DNA of 64,000 nucleotides from Rubrivivax sp. (GTDB lineage Bacteria > Pseudomonadota > Gammaproteobacteria > Burkholderiales > Burkholderiaceae_C), in assembly GCA_021300575.1 (NCBI GenBank), contig JAJTDM010000038.1, positions 1 through 64,000 on the forward strand, in the 5' to 3' direction. The notes beneath the pieces are model-generated. The model saw nothing but the letters and a program-made list of their open reading frames with translations. It did no database searches and had not been told where the DNA came from. Made by a program: the position numbers and the translations under genes. Shown piece by piece: positions 1 through 8,561 of this stretch; within the stretch, counting starts at the first letter, position 1, and every line of letters starts with the position of its first letter.

Positions 1-147
1 CTGCGTGCTGGAGCACTGCGGGCAGCGAAACCCCTGCGGCCAACGCGAGCGCTTGAGCGCCTCGGCGCATTGCGCTTCGGTGCCGAAATGGCTCAGAAAC
101 TCAGGGATCGACATGCCGTGCTGGAACTGGATCTGGTGGCTGGACAT
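1..147 (-). mobile_element. IS1595-family transposase, 5' end only (runs off the window)
   Basis: Reading the minus strand from the ATG at 147 gives 49 residues that continue past the left edge: an N-terminus containing HGMSIPEFLSHFGTEAQC, then RWPQGFRCPQC. This matches the N-terminal region of IS1595/ISXO2-like transposases, where a short helical lead is followed by a WPxGFxCPxC zinc-ribbon half site. Only the start of the gene is visible, so the DDE catalytic core and intactness cannot be judged. The terminal inverted repeat should lie between 147 and about 340, but I could not delimit it. The 148-339 stretch holds no convincing gene. Confidence 0.75.
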
Positions 148-363
148 CGAGGCTCTCCATCAACAAGAGAGCTCAGATTACGGACTCAGTGGCTCACTGA
201 ACGAGCCTGCTGAGGCAAGTTTCTACTCAGGTTGCTGCATGAGAAGCTCCAAGTTCAGGTTCGATTGCGGATACCGTGGAGATCAGAGTCTTGTTGAAGA
301 GAACCGGCCGCCTATTGAGATTGAGCACGGTGGCCGCTCATGCCCCTTCCAGGAACAGGTGAG

Positions 364-1113
364 ATGACTGCAGGCCTTGTGGATATCACCCGGCGTTCAC
401 TGCTGGCGCTGCCCGTGGCGGGCCTGGCCGGGTGCATCAGCTCACCCGTGGCCCAGGGTCCGGGCGCAGGGCCGGGCAAGGATGCAGCGGCGGCGGCAGA
501 AGGCTGGCATCAGGTGCCCTTGCCGGGCAAGCAGGCCACCCGCTATGCCCCCACCACCAAGGACGGGCGAGGAGTCGTCCATGCCCGGGCGGAGCGTTCG
601 GCCAGCATGTGGCGGCGCAAGGTGGAGGTGCCGCCCGAGCATCTGGGGCAGGTGCAATGGTCCTGGCGTGTGGACAGGCTCAATCCCCAGGCCAGCATTG
701 GCGACGTGGACGCCGAAGACGCGGTGGCGCGGGTGATCTTCGCTTTCGAGGGTGATCGTTCGCGTCTTTCGGCCCGCAACCGGGCGATGTTCGATCTGGC
801 GCAGGCGTTGACGGGCGAGACGCCGCCCTATGCCACGCTGATGTACGTGTGGGAGACAAGCAAGCCGGTGGGGTCGGTGGTGGTGAACCCGCGCAGCGAC
901 CGCATCCGCAAGTGGGTGGTCGATTCCGGCCCGCAACACCTGGGCACCTGGCGCGTGCACCAGCGCGACCTGGCGGCCGATTTCGAGCGCGCCTTCGGCG
1001 AGAAGCCCGGGCCGCTGGTGGCCATCGGCAAGATGACGGACGCCGACAACACCCAGGCCCGGGCCGAGGCTTGGTACGGCCCCATCGAGTTGATGCCAGG
1101 TCCACCCGTGTGA
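364..1113 (+). CDS. DUF3047 family lipoprotein
   Basis: Encodes about 249 residues of the DUF3047 family, function unknown. I prefer the ATG at 364 over the in-frame ATG at 340: it is preceded by AGGAACAGG and gives a compact signal with a twin arginine (RRSLLALP) and a lipobox LAGC ending at Cys24, predicting an exported lipoprotein. Family features include an early WHQVPLPG, the central VQWSWRVD, DAEDAVARVIFAFEGD and LMYVWE, and a C-terminal IGKMTDADNTQARAEAWYG. DUF3047 proteins are usually of this length. The gene stands alone between the IS fragment and the ATPase gene. Confidence 0.85.
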   Translation: MTAGLVDITRRSLLALPVAGLAGCISSPVAQGPGAGPGKDAAAAAEGWHQVPLPGKQATRYAPTTKDGRGVVHARAERSASMWRRKVEVPPEHLGQVQWSWRVDRLNPQASIGDVDAEDAVARVIFAFEGDRSRLSARNRAMFDLAQALTGETPPYATLMYVWETSKPVGSVVVNPRSDRIRKWVVDSGPQHLGTWRVHQRDLAADFERAFGEKPGPLVAIGKMTDADNTQARAEAWYGPIELMPGPPV

Positions 1114-1174
1114 CGCCTCATCCTGGGCGTTTCAGAGCTTTAGGATGGGTTGTGCATCCGCCATGGACGGCATG

Positions 1175-1218
1175 AAAATCCATTTTTTAAGGGGTTAAAA
1201 TCCGTATTTCACGAAGTT
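1175..1218. repeat. two adjacent imperfect 22-bp direct repeats
   Basis: Positions 1175-1196 and 1197-1218 are head-to-tail copies matching at 16 of 22 bases; both begin AAAATCC and end GTT. They form an AT-rich island immediately upstream of the ATPase gene starting at 1230, in otherwise GC-rich DNA. The spacing is close to two helical turns, as in tandem operator sites, but the role is inferred only. Confidence 0.5.
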
Positions 1219-1229
1219 AACCAGGCCGA

Positions 1230-2465
1230 ATGACCCCTCTTTACCCCCGGTGGATAGAGCCACGGATGGCCGAAGCCATGCGGGATACGCCGGTGGTGTT
1301 GCTGGCTGGCCCCCGTCAGACGGGCAAGACGACGCTTGTGCGCAAGGTGGCGGCCCAGGAGGGCTTGCGCTACCTGACTTTGGACGATGAACTCACCCGC
1401 CTGTCTGCCCGGGACGACCCGGCGGGGATGATCCGGAGCCTGGACCGCGCGGTGATCGATGAGATCCAGCGCGCCCCCGAGTTGCTGCTGGCTATCAAGA
1501 GGAGTGTGGACGAGGACCGACGCCCTGGCCGGTTTCTTCTGACCGGGTCGGCCAACTTGATGCTGCTGCCGGCAGTGGCCGACTCCTTGGCGGGCCGGAT
1601 GGAGACTCTCTCGTTGCTGCCCTTGTCGCAGAGCGAGATCGAGCTCTGCGTTTCGAACTGGCTTGACTGTGCCTTTGGCGGACAACTGCTCCAGCCGGGC
1701 CGACCCGCCATCGGCCCGGATCTGGTGGAGCGGGTGCTGCGGGGTGGATACCCCGAGGCGGTGTCGCGTCCTTCGCCCCGACGTCGGGTGGTGTGGGCGC
1801 GCCAGTACATCGATGCGCTTGTCCAGCGGGATGTCCGGGATGTGGCAGAGGTCCTGAAGCTTGACGAACTGCCGCGACTGCTGCGTGCGCTGGCGCAGAC
1901 CGCCGGGCAGATGTGCAACTACGCACAGCTGGGCAGCCAGCTTGGCCTGGATGGGAAGACAGCGCGGCGCTATGTCGGGCTCTTCGAGCAGATGTATCTG
2001 CTGCAACGGGTGGAGGTCTGGGCGCGAAACAGGCTCGGCCGCGTGGTCAAGACGCCGAAATTGCAGTTGCTGGACGCCGGCCTGCTGGCGGCCTTGCTCG
2101 ACCTGAACGCTGACGCCGTGGCTCAAGACCGCACGCGGTTCGGCCACGTGCTGGAGACTTTTGTCTTCGCGGAGCTGCTCAAGCATGCCACCACCTCCGA
2201 CGGCGACTACCGCCTGATGACCTACCGCGATGCCGACCAGTTTGAGGTGGACATCGTCATCGAGAACGCTGTCGGACAGGTGGTGGGTGTGGAGGTCAAG
2301 GCCGCGGCTACCGTCCGGGAGGCCGACCTGCGCGGCCTGAGGAAATGGGCCGGCCGCGCGGGCGGCTTGTTCAAGATGGGCGTGTTGTTGTATGACGGCA
2401 CCGAGACCCTGCCCTTGGGCGAAGGCCTGTGGGCTGCGCCGCTGTCCACCTTGTGGGGCTCCTGA
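1230..2465 (+). CDS. AAA ATPase with C-terminal DUF4143 domain
   Basis: A 411-residue P-loop ATPase. Walker A is GPRQTGKTT at residues 27-35, Walker B AVIDEIQ at 74-80, and the sensor strand is FLLTGSAN near 110. The C-terminal half is a DUF4143 domain ending in a nuclease-like fold segment (FEVDIVIE then VGVEVKAAATV), the usual architecture of this widespread and poorly understood family. Members are often strain-variable and linked to mobile or defence DNA; their biochemical role is not established. It has no partner gene here, and its AT-rich upstream region with direct repeats suggests its own promoter. Confidence 0.85.
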   Translation: MTPLYPRWIEPRMAEAMRDTPVVLLAGPRQTGKTTLVRKVAAQEGLRYLTLDDELTRLSARDDPAGMIRSLDRAVIDEIQRAPELLLAIKRSVDEDRRPGRFLLTGSANLMLLPAVADSLAGRMETLSLLPLSQSEIELCVSNWLDCAFGGQLLQPGRPAIGPDLVERVLRGGYPEAVSRPSPRRRVVWARQYIDALVQRDVRDVAEVLKLDELPRLLRALAQTAGQMCNYAQLGSQLGLDGKTARRYVGLFEQMYLLQRVEVWARNRLGRVVKTPKLQLLDAGLLAALLDLNADAVAQDRTRFGHVLETFVFAELLKHATTSDGDYRLMTYRDADQFEVDIVIENAVGQVVGVEVKAAATVREADLRGLRKWAGRAGGLFKMGVLLYDGTETLPLGEGLWAAPLSTLWGS

Positions 2466-2619
2466 TCACAAGAATGATCCTGCCGGCCTCGGGGCTTTCC
2501 CCCTTGGGGCCCCGGCGCGGTTTGACGCATCATCTCGGGCTTGCTTTCACTGAGCCAGGCTCTCGGATGCCGGGGTGTCACCCTTGGCGTCAAGCCCCTG
2601 TGCTCAACTCACCGCCCTC

Positions 2620-3603
2620 ATGCTCGCCTTCGTCCTCCGCCGCCTGATGCAGGCCGTCATCGTGATGCTGACGGTGGCTTTCCTGGCTTTCATGCTGTTT
2701 CAGCACGTGGGAGACCCCGTCACCAGTCTGCTGGGGCAGGACGCCACGCAGGAGCAGCGCGACCAGTTGCGCCAGGACCTGGGCCTGGACCAGCCTTTTC
2801 CCGTGCAGTTCGCCAAGTTCGTGGGCAATGCGGTGCAGGGCGAGTTCGGCCTGAGCCTGCGCCAGGGGCGCAAGGTGTCGGCGCTGATCGCCGAGCGCTT
2901 CCCGGCCACGCTGGAGTTGGCGTTGGTGGCCGCCGTGATCGCCTTGCTGGTGGGCATTCCCCTGGGGGTCTACGCGGCGTTGAAGCGCGGCACGTTCGGC
3001 TCGCAGGCGGTGATGATGATCTCGCTGCTGGGGGTGTCGCTGCCCACCTTCCTGATCGGCATCTTGCTGATCCTGTTCTTCGCGGTGATGCTGAAGTGGT
3101 TGCCGAGCTTCGGCCGGGGCGACACCGTGGCCTTTGGCACCTGGACCACCGGCTTGCTGACGGTGGACGGCTGGAAGCACCTGGTGCTGCCGGCCATCAC
3201 GCTGTCGGTGTTCCAGCTGGCGCTGATCATGCGCCTGGTGCGCGCCGAGATGCTGGAAGTGCTGCGCACCGACTACATCAAGTTCGGCCGGGCGCGCGGC
3301 CTGCACAACCGGGCGGTGTACTTCGGCCACGCGCTGAAGAACACGCTGGTGCCGGTGATCACCATCACGGGCCTGCAGCTGGGAGGGCTGATCGCGTTTG
3401 CCATCGTCACCGAGACGGTGTTCCAGTGGCCCGGCATGGGCCTGCTGTTCATCCAGGCGGTGCAGTTCGCCGACATCCCGGTGATGGCGGCCTACCTGTG
3501 CTTGATCGCGCTGGTGTTCGTCATCATCAACCTGGTGGTGGACCTGCTGTATTTCGCGGTGGACCCGCGGCTGCGCATCGAGAAGTCGACCGCGGGGCAT
3601 TGA
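2620..3603 (+). CDS. Peptide ABC transporter permease, DppB type
   Basis: A 327-residue inner-membrane permease of the dipeptide/oligopeptide/nickel family. I chose the ATG at 2620 because the protein then opens with the family start MLAFVLRRLMQAVIVM; the upstream in-frame start adds only an unlikely tail. It has a first transmembrane helix, a periplasmic region with DPVTSLLGQDATQEQRD, five further hydrophobic segments and the EAA-like loop RAEMLEVLRTDYIKFGRARG, which contacts the ATPase. It heads a four-gene run (gaps 4 nt or overlaps). No substrate-binding protein gene is adjacent, so the ligand cannot be read from context; a dipeptide or glutathione-like peptide is likely. Confidence 0.85.
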   Translation: MLAFVLRRLMQAVIVMLTVAFLAFMLFQHVGDPVTSLLGQDATQEQRDQLRQDLGLDQPFPVQFAKFVGNAVQGEFGLSLRQGRKVSALIAERFPATLELALVAAVIALLVGIPLGVYAALKRGTFGSQAVMMISLLGVSLPTFLIGILLILFFAVMLKWLPSFGRGDTVAFGTWTTGLLTVDGWKHLVLPAITLSVFQLALIMRLVRAEMLEVLRTDYIKFGRARGLHNRAVYFGHALKNTLVPVITITGLQLGGLIAFAIVTETVFQWPGMGLLFIQAVQFADIPVMAAYLCLIALVFVIINLVVDLLYFAVDPRLRIEKSTAGH

Positions 3604-3607
3604 ACGC

Positions 3608-4382
3608 ATGAGCAACTCTTCGGATTCTTCGAGCGCTGGCGCGGCAGGCGCAGTGGCTCCCCTACCCGTCGTGGCACCGGCCCCCGGCGCCTGGGCCCGG
3701 TTCTTCGACGGTGACATCTGGTACAGCTTCCGCACCTCGCCCGTGGCCATCGTCGCGGCGGTGCTGGCCTTCATCTGCATGTTCTGCGCGGTGTTCGCGC
3801 CCTGGGTGTCGCCCCACAACCCCTTTGACCTGGCCTCGCTGGAGTTGAGCGATGCCCGGCTGCCGCCGGCCTGGGAGGCGGACGGCAGAGCCAAGTACCT
3901 GCTGGGCACGGACGACCAGGGCCGCGACATCCTGTCGGCCCTGATGTACGGCGCGCGCATCTCGCTGTTCGTGGGCTTTGCCGCGGTGCTGCTGTCGGTG
4001 GTGGTGGGCGTGAGCCTGGGCCTGCTGTCGGGCTTCGTGGGCGGCAAGATCGATGCCTTCATCATGCGCGTGTGCCGGCGTCTCGCCCGGGCGCATCATG
4101 CTCAAGCACGTGCTGCCCAATGTGCTGGGCCCGGTGATGGTGCTGGCCACCATCCAGGTGGGCCAGGCCATCCTGACCGAGGCCACGCTGTCCTTCCTGG
4201 GCGTGGGCGTGCCGCCCACCTCGCCCTCGCTGGGCACCTTGATCCGCGTGGGCAACGACTTCCTCTTCTCCGGCGAGTGGTGGATCACCATCTTCCCGGG
4301 GCTGATGCTGGTGCTGATTGCACTCAGCGTGAACCTGTTGGGCGACTGGCTGCGCGACGCCGTCAACCCGCGCCTGCGTTGA
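3608..4382 (+). pseudogene. Peptide ABC transporter permease, DppC type, disrupted by an internal deletion with frameshift
   Basis: The reading frame from ATG 3608 follows a DppC-type permease for 155 residues (LLGTDDQGRDILSALMYGAR, then VGGKIDAFIMRV ending at 4072) and then becomes nonsense. The family sequence resumes in another frame at about 4074 with AGVSPGRIMLKHVLPN and runs to the normal C-terminus GDWLRDAVNPRLR at 4382. Compared with E. coli DppC as I remember it, about 60 residues between these blocks are absent, including the EAA half of the cytoplasmic loop and at least one membrane helix. A frameshift alone cannot explain this, so a deletion of roughly 180-200 bp is inferred. An assembly collapse is the alternative. 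Confidence 0.8.
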
Positions 4383-4386
4383 ACCC

Positions 4387-5388
4387 ATGACCGCCCCCTT
4401 GCTTGAAGTGCGCCACCTGCGGGTGGAGTTCCCCACCCGCCGAGGCACGCTGCTGGCGCTGGACGACATCTCGTTCGACATTGCCCCGGGCGAGGTGCTG
4501 GGCGTGGTGGGCGAATCCGGTGCGGGCAAGTCGCTCACGGGCGCGGCCATCATCGGTCTGCTGGAGCCGCCCGGGCGCATCGCCGGGGGCGAGATCCTGC
4601 TGGAAGGCCAGCGCATCGACAACCTGCCCTACGAGCAGATGCGCGCCATCCGCGGCCGCAAGATCGGCGCCATCTTCCAGGACCCGCTGACTTCGCTGAA
4701 CCCGCTGTACACCATCGGCCGGCAACTGACGGAAACCATCCTGACGCACCTGCCGGTGAGCGCTGAAGAGGCGCGGCAGCGCGCCATCCGCCTGCTGCAG
4801 GACACCGGCATCCCGGCGGCCGAGCAGCGCATTGACCAGTACCCGCACCAGTTCTCCGGCGGCATGCGCCAGCGCGTGGTGATCGCCCTGGCCCTGGCCG
4901 CGCAGCCCAAGCTGATCGTGGCCGACGAGCCCACCACGGCGCTGGATGTCTCGATCCAGGCGCAGATCATTGCCCTGCTCAAGCGCCTGTGCAAGGAGCA
5001 GGGTGCGGCGGTGATGCTGGTGACGCACGACATGGGCGTGATTGCCGAGACCTGCGACCGCGTGGCCGTGATGTACGCCGGGCGCATCGCCGAGATGGGG
5101 CCGGTGCACGACGTGATCCACGCCCCCGCGCACCCCTACACCGCGGGCCTGATGGGCTCCATCCCGGCGATGGACGAGGACCGGGAGCGCTTGCTGCAGA
5201 TCGACGGTGCGATGCCGCGGCTGAACGCGATTCCCCGCGGCTGCGCCTTCAACCCGCGCTGCGGCAAGGCCACCGAGCGCTGCCGGCAGGAGCGGCCCGA
5301 GCTGCAGGTGGCCGGTGCCACGCGCGCGGCGTGCTGGTGGCCGGGCACGTCTGCGAACGTGCCCCAAGCGGAAGGGGTATCCGCATGA
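4387..5388 (+). CDS. Peptide ABC transporter ATP-binding protein, DppD type
   Basis: A 333-residue ATPase of the Opp/Dpp class. Walker A is GESGAGKS at residues 42-49, the signature FSGGMRQR, Walker [13 protein letters not shown], and the switch histidine lies in VTHDMG. The C-terminal oligopeptide-type extension has [15 protein letters not shown], whose cysteines resemble the Fe-S-binding tail known in some members. It begins 4 nt after the disrupted dppC-type gene and overlaps the next ATPase by ATGA, so it is translationally coupled. If the dppC lesion is real, this ATPase may be orphaned or may serve another permease pair. Confidence 0.9.
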   Translation: MTAPLLEVRHLRVEFPTRRGTLLALDDISFDIAPGEVLGVVGESGAGKSLTGAAIIGLLEPPGRIAGGEILLEGQRIDNLPYEQMRAIRGRKIGAIFQDPLTSLNPLYTIGRQLTETILTHLPVSAEEARQRAIRLLQDTGIPAAEQRIDQYPHQFSGGMRQRVVIALALAAQPKLIVADEPTTALDVSIQAQIIALLKRLCKEQGAAVMLVTHDMGVIAETCDRVAVMYAGRIAEMGPVHDVIHAPAHPYTAGLMGSIPAMDEDRERLLQIDGAMPRLNAIPRGCAFNPRCGKATERCRQERPELQVAGATRAACWWPGTSANVPQAEGVSA

Positions 5389-6377
5389 CCGCGCTGGTGC
5401 AAGTCCACGATTTGGCCAAGACCTTCGACGTCTCGGCGCCCTGGCTCAACCGCGTCGTGGAGCGCAAGCCCAGGCAGTTCGTGCACGCGGTGGACGGCGT
5501 GAGCTTTGCCATTGAAAAGGGCCGCACCCTGGCGCTGGTGGGCGAGTCCGGCTGCGGCAAGAGCACGGTGGCGCGACTGCTGGTGGGCCTGTACGGCCCC
5601 ACGCGCGGGCGCGTGGAGTTCGACGGCCAGGACACGGCCACGCTGGGTGACGGCGCGGCGCTGCGCGCGGTGCGCCGGCGCATGCAGATGATCTTCCAGG
5701 ACCCGTACGCCAGCCTCAACCCGCGCTGGAAGGTGCTGGACATCGTGGCCGAACCGCTGCGCGAGCACGGTCTGGTGGAGGGCGAGGAGGCCCAGCGCGC
5801 GCGCGTGAGCGAACTGCTGCAGTCGGTAGGGCTGGCGGCGGCCGACATGGAGAAGTTCCCTCACCAGTTTTCTGGCGGGCAGCGCCAGCGCATCTCGATT
5901 GCCCGCGCGCTGGCCACGCAGCCGGAGTTCCTGGTCTGCGACGAGCCCACCTCGGCCCTGGACGTCTCGGTGCAGGCCCAGGTGCTCAACATCATGAAGG
6001 ACCTGCAGCGCGCGCGGGGCCTGACCTATCTGTTCATCTCGCACAACCTGGCGGTGGTGCGCCACGTGAGCGACGAGGTGGGCGTGATGTACCTGGGCCG
6101 GCTGGTGGAACTCGCGCCGAAGGCCGAACTCTTCGCCCGCCCGCGCCACCCCTACACGCGCATGCTGCTGGATGCCATCCCCGACATTCACATGTCGGGC
6201 CGCGCGCGCACGCCGGTGCAGGGCGAAGTCCCCAACCCGCTGAACCCACCAGCCGGTTGTGCCTTTCACCCGCGTTGCCCGCACGCGAACGCGCGCTGCT
6301 CGGCCGAGCGCCCGGCGCTGCAGAGCATCGCGGGCATCCGCATCGCCTGCCACGCGGTGGAGGAAGGGCGGATCTGA
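5385..6377 (+). CDS. Peptide ABC transporter ATP-binding protein, DppF type
   Basis: A 330-residue second ATPase of the Opp/Dpp transporter. The start ATG at 5385 overlaps the previous stop (ATGA) and gives [14 protein letters not shown]. Walker A is GESGCGKS at residues 53-60, followed by [14 protein letters not shown], the FSGGQRQR signature, Walker [14 protein letters not shown] and the ISHNLAVV switch. The C-terminal [15 protein letters not shown] carries the family's four-cysteine pattern. It is the last gene of the operon and is followed by short repeats facing convergent lysA. Confidence 0.9.
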   Translation: MTALVQVHDLAKTFDVSAPWLNRVVERKPRQFVHAVDGVSFAIEKGRTLALVGESGCGKSTVARLLVGLYGPTRGRVEFDGQDTATLGDGAALRAVRRRMQMIFQDPYASLNPRWKVLDIVAEPLREHGLVEGEEAQRARVSELLQSVGLAAADMEKFPHQFSGGQRQRISIARALATQPEFLVCDEPTSALDVSVQAQVLNIMKDLQRARGLTYLFISHNLAVVRHVSDEVGVMYLGRLVELAPKAELFARPRHPYTRMLLDAIPDIHMSGRARTPVQGEVPNPLNPPAGCAFHPRCPHANARCSAERPALQSIAGIRIACHAVEEGRI

Positions 6378-6431
6378 TGGGTGGGTTCAGGCGTCGGGCA
6401 GCAGCCATCTTGAGCTGCCGTTCGGGCTGAG

Positions 6432-6475
6432 CCCTTCGACAGGCTAAGGGCGACCCTTCGGCAGGATCAGGGCGA
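6432..6475. repeat. tandem pair of a 22-bp intergenic repeat, with hairpin
   Basis: Positions 6432-6453 and 6454-6475 are adjacent copies matching at 19 of 22 bases, each starting CCCTTCG and ending AGGGCGA. The first copy contains an inverted repeat GCCCTT/AAGGGC (6431-6436 and 6446-6451). It resembles the dispersed TTCGACAGGCTCAGGGCGAA-like element common between proteobacterial genes. Lying between convergent dppF and lysA, it may act as a two-way terminator. Confidence 0.55.
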
Positions 6476-6490
6476 GCGGGGGGTGTTTCT

Positions 6491-7774
6491 TCAATCGGCG
6501 CCGGGCAGCAGGCGCTCGCCCGCGAAGAGTGAGCGCACGTCCTCGCGCTCGCGGACCAGCGTCGCCTGGCCGTCTTCCACCATCACCTCGGCGGCGCGGG
6601 GGCGGCTGTTGTAGTTGCTGGCCATGACCATGCCGTAGGCGCCGGCCGACAGCACGGCCAGATGGTCGCCGGGCTGCACGGCCAGATCCCGGTCGCGCCC
6701 CAGCCAGTCGCCGGATTCGCACACCGGCCCCACCACGTCCCAGCGCAGCGTCGGCTCGGTGCGCTGTCGGCAGGGCTCGATGGCCATCCAGGCTTCGTAC
6801 ATGGCCGGGCGCACCAGGTCGTTCATGGCGGCGTCGACGATGCAGAAGTTCTTCACTTCACCGGGCTTGAGGTACAGCACTTCCGTCACCAGCACGCCGG
6901 CGTTGCCCACCAGCGAGCGCCCGGGCTCGAACATCAGCGTGCGGTGCCCGTGGCCGCGTGCGTCGATGCGCTCGATCAGCCGAGACACCAGTTCATCCGC
7001 CCCGGGCGGGGACTCGTCGGTGTAGGTGATGCCCAGGCCGCCGCCCAGGTCCAGGTGGTGCAGGCGGATGCCGTGCGCTTCCACCGCTTCCACCAGGTCG
7101 AGCATGCGGTCCAGGGCGTCCAGGTAGGGCGCCACCTGCGTGATCTGCGAGCCGATGTGGAAATCGATGCCCGTGACCTCCAGCCCCGGCAGCGCGGCGG
7201 CGTGCCGGTAGGCCGCCACGGCGCTCTCGTGCGCGATGCCGAACTTGTTGCCTTTCAGCCCGGTGGAGATGTAGGGGTGGGTGCCGGCGTCCACGTCCGG
7301 GTTCACGCGCAGGCTCACGCGTGCGGTGCGGCCGGCGGCCACGGCCACCTCGGACAACACGTCGAGCTCGGCCTCGCTTTCCACGTTGAAGCACAGCACG
7401 CCGGCTTCCAGCGCGCGGTGCATGTCGGCCCGGCGCTTGCCCACGCCCGAGAACACGGTCTTGGCCGGGTCACCGCCCGCGGCGATCACGCGCTCCAGTT
7501 CCCCCGCCGAGACGATATCGAAGCCGCAGCCCGCCTGCGCGAAGGTCTGCAGCACGGCCAGCGTGGAGTTGGCCTTCATGGCGTAGCACACCAGGTGCGG
7601 CCGGCCGGCCAGCGCACGCTGGTAGCCGGACAGGGCAGCCTGCATGGCGCGGCGCGAGTACACGTACAGGGGCGTGCCGAAGCGCTGGCCGAGGTCTGCC
7701 AGCGAGCAGCCGTCCAGCACCAGGTCTTGCCCTTGGCGGGCCAGCCAGGGCGCGCCGGGCAGGGGAGAGGTCAT
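6491..7774 (-). CDS. lysA: Diaminopimelate decarboxylase
   Basis: A 427-residue PLP-dependent enzyme for the last step of lysine synthesis (meso-diaminopimelate to L-lysine plus CO2), cytoplasmic. The PLP lysine lies in CYAMKANSTLAVL, followed by GFDIVSAGELERV, the barrel motif IDFHIGSQI, LDLGGGLGI, the phosphate-binding region FEPGRSLVGNAG, and the C-terminal CESGDWLGRDRDL and GAYGMVMASNYN. Length and motif order fit the family. It lies downstream of lptM on the same strand, an arrangement common in proteobacteria. Confidence 0.95.
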   Translation of the reverse strand: MTSPLPGAPWLARQGQDLVLDGCSLADLGQRFGTPLYVYSRRAMQAALSGYQRALAGRPHLVCYAMKANSTLAVLQTFAQAGCGFDIVSAGELERVIAAGGDPAKTVFSGVGKRRADMHRALEAGVLCFNVESEAELDVLSEVAVAAGRTARVSLRVNPDVDAGTHPYISTGLKGNKFGIAHESAVAAYRHAAALPGLEVTGIDFHIGSQITQVAPYLDALDRMLDLVEAVEAHGIRLHHLDLGGGLGITYTDESPPGADELVSRLIERIDARGHGHRTLMFEPGRSLVGNAGVLVTEVLYLKPGEVKNFCIVDAAMNDLVRPAMYEAWMAIEPCRQRTEPTLRWDVVGPVCESGDWLGRDRDLAVQPGDHLAVLSAGAYGMVMASNYNSRPRAAEVMVEDGQATLVREREDVRSLFAGERLLPGAD

Positions 7775-7830
7775 GTGGCAGGTTCCGAAAAAGGGCGAGA
7801 GGGGGCGGAAGAGAGCCGAAGGGGGGCTAT

Positions 7831-7900
7831 AGACGTCTATAGACGGCCAAAGACGGGTAAAGACGGGTAAGGACGGCGCAAGACGGCGAAAGAAGGTGGA
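7831..7900. repeat. seven-unit decamer tandem repeat between lptM and lysA
   Basis: Seven consecutive 10-base units with consensus close to AGACGGGTAA occupy 7831-7900: AGACGTCTAT, AGACGGCCAA, AGACGGGTAA twice, GGACGGCGCA, AGACGGCGAA, AGAAGGTGGA. The exact 10-bp register puts every unit on nearly the same DNA face. The array fills most of the spacer between the lptM stop and the lysA start and would be transcribed in the lysA leader. It could be a slippage product or a regulatory array; the sequence alone does not decide. Confidence 0.7.
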
Positions 7901-7916
7901 CTGGCCCGTGAAGGGC

Positions 7917-8096
7917 TCAGCGTTGCAGCGGTGCCGAGGCAGCGGCGGCGGGCGGGCTGGCAGAGGGCTTCGCGGAAGGCTGGGCCGTGGGCTGGGCGGC
8001 CGGCTTGGGTGTCAGCGTCAACGGGCCCTTTTGTCCGCAGCCGCCCACCGCCAAAGCCCCCAGAACCACCAGGCCCGCGAGGGTTGCCCGCTGCAC
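7917..8096 (-). CDS. lptM: LptM-type small lipoprotein
   Basis: A small outer-membrane lipoprotein related to E. coli LptM (YifL), which assists assembly of the LPS translocon LptDE. The key block is VVLGALAVGGCGQKGPL, a lipobox with the family's invariant CGQKGPL, followed by a Pro/Ala-rich tail. The frame is open back to an ATG at 8177, but that leaves only 18 bp to divergent cyaY. I prefer the GTG at 8096, preceded by GAAAGG, giving 59 residues with a short signal peptide. The lptM-lysA / cyaY order is conserved in betaproteobacteria. Confidence 0.8.
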   Translation of the reverse strand: MQRATLAGLVVLGALAVGGCGQKGPLTLTPKPAAQPTAQPSAKPSASPPAAAASAPLQR

Positions 8097-8195
8097 CAGC
8101 CTTTCGAAGGTCGGACGCGTCGATACACTGCCTGAGGTTTGCCCTGTCTCTCGTCGCGCTTCTCGTTGTATTCCCATCTTGAAATTCTATCGACC

Positions 8196-8561
8196 ATGCC
8201 TGCCTCGGACCTGCCCACACCAGACCAGCCCCTCAGCGACGCCGACTACCATGCCAAGGCCTTCGCGGTGTTGTCGGCCGTGGAGCAGCTGCTCGATCGC
8301 TGGCTGGAAGACGATGTGGTGGACATCGACGCGCGCCGCACTGGCGGGCTTCTGGAACTGACCTTCCCGGACCGCAGCCACATCGTCATCAACACGCAGC
8401 CGCCGCTGCAGGAGCTGTGGCTGGCCTCTCGCGAAGGCGGCTTCCACTACCGCCATGTGGCAGGCCGCTGGCTGGACACCCGTGACGGCTCGGAATTCTT
8501 CGAGGTGCTGTCGCGCGAGGCGTCGCGCCAGGCGCACCAGGCGTTGAAGTTCAGCGCCTGA
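8196..8561 (+). CDS. cyaY: Iron-sulfur cluster assembly protein CyaY (frataxin)
   Basis: A 121-residue bacterial frataxin that binds iron and modulates IscS-dependent Fe-S cluster assembly. The ATG at 8196 gives MPASDLPTPDQPLSDADYH. The acidic first helix (LEDDVVDIDA) is followed by the beta-sheet block LELTFPDRSHIVINTQ and then PPLQELWLASREGGFHY, the frataxin core. Its 3' end overlaps the convergent penicillin-binding-protein gene by 11 bp. Confidence 0.92.
   Translation: MPASDLPTPDQPLSDADYHAKAFAVLSAVEQLLDRWLEDDVVDIDARRTGGLLELTFPDRSHIVINTQPPLQELWLASREGGFHYRHVAGRWLDTRDGSEFFEVLSREASRQAHQALKFSA

Noticed and set aside
5-367. 120-codon plus-strand frame at the left edge
   Set aside because: It overlaps the minus-strand IS1595-type transposase start and ends inside the next gene; the protein has no recognisable features.
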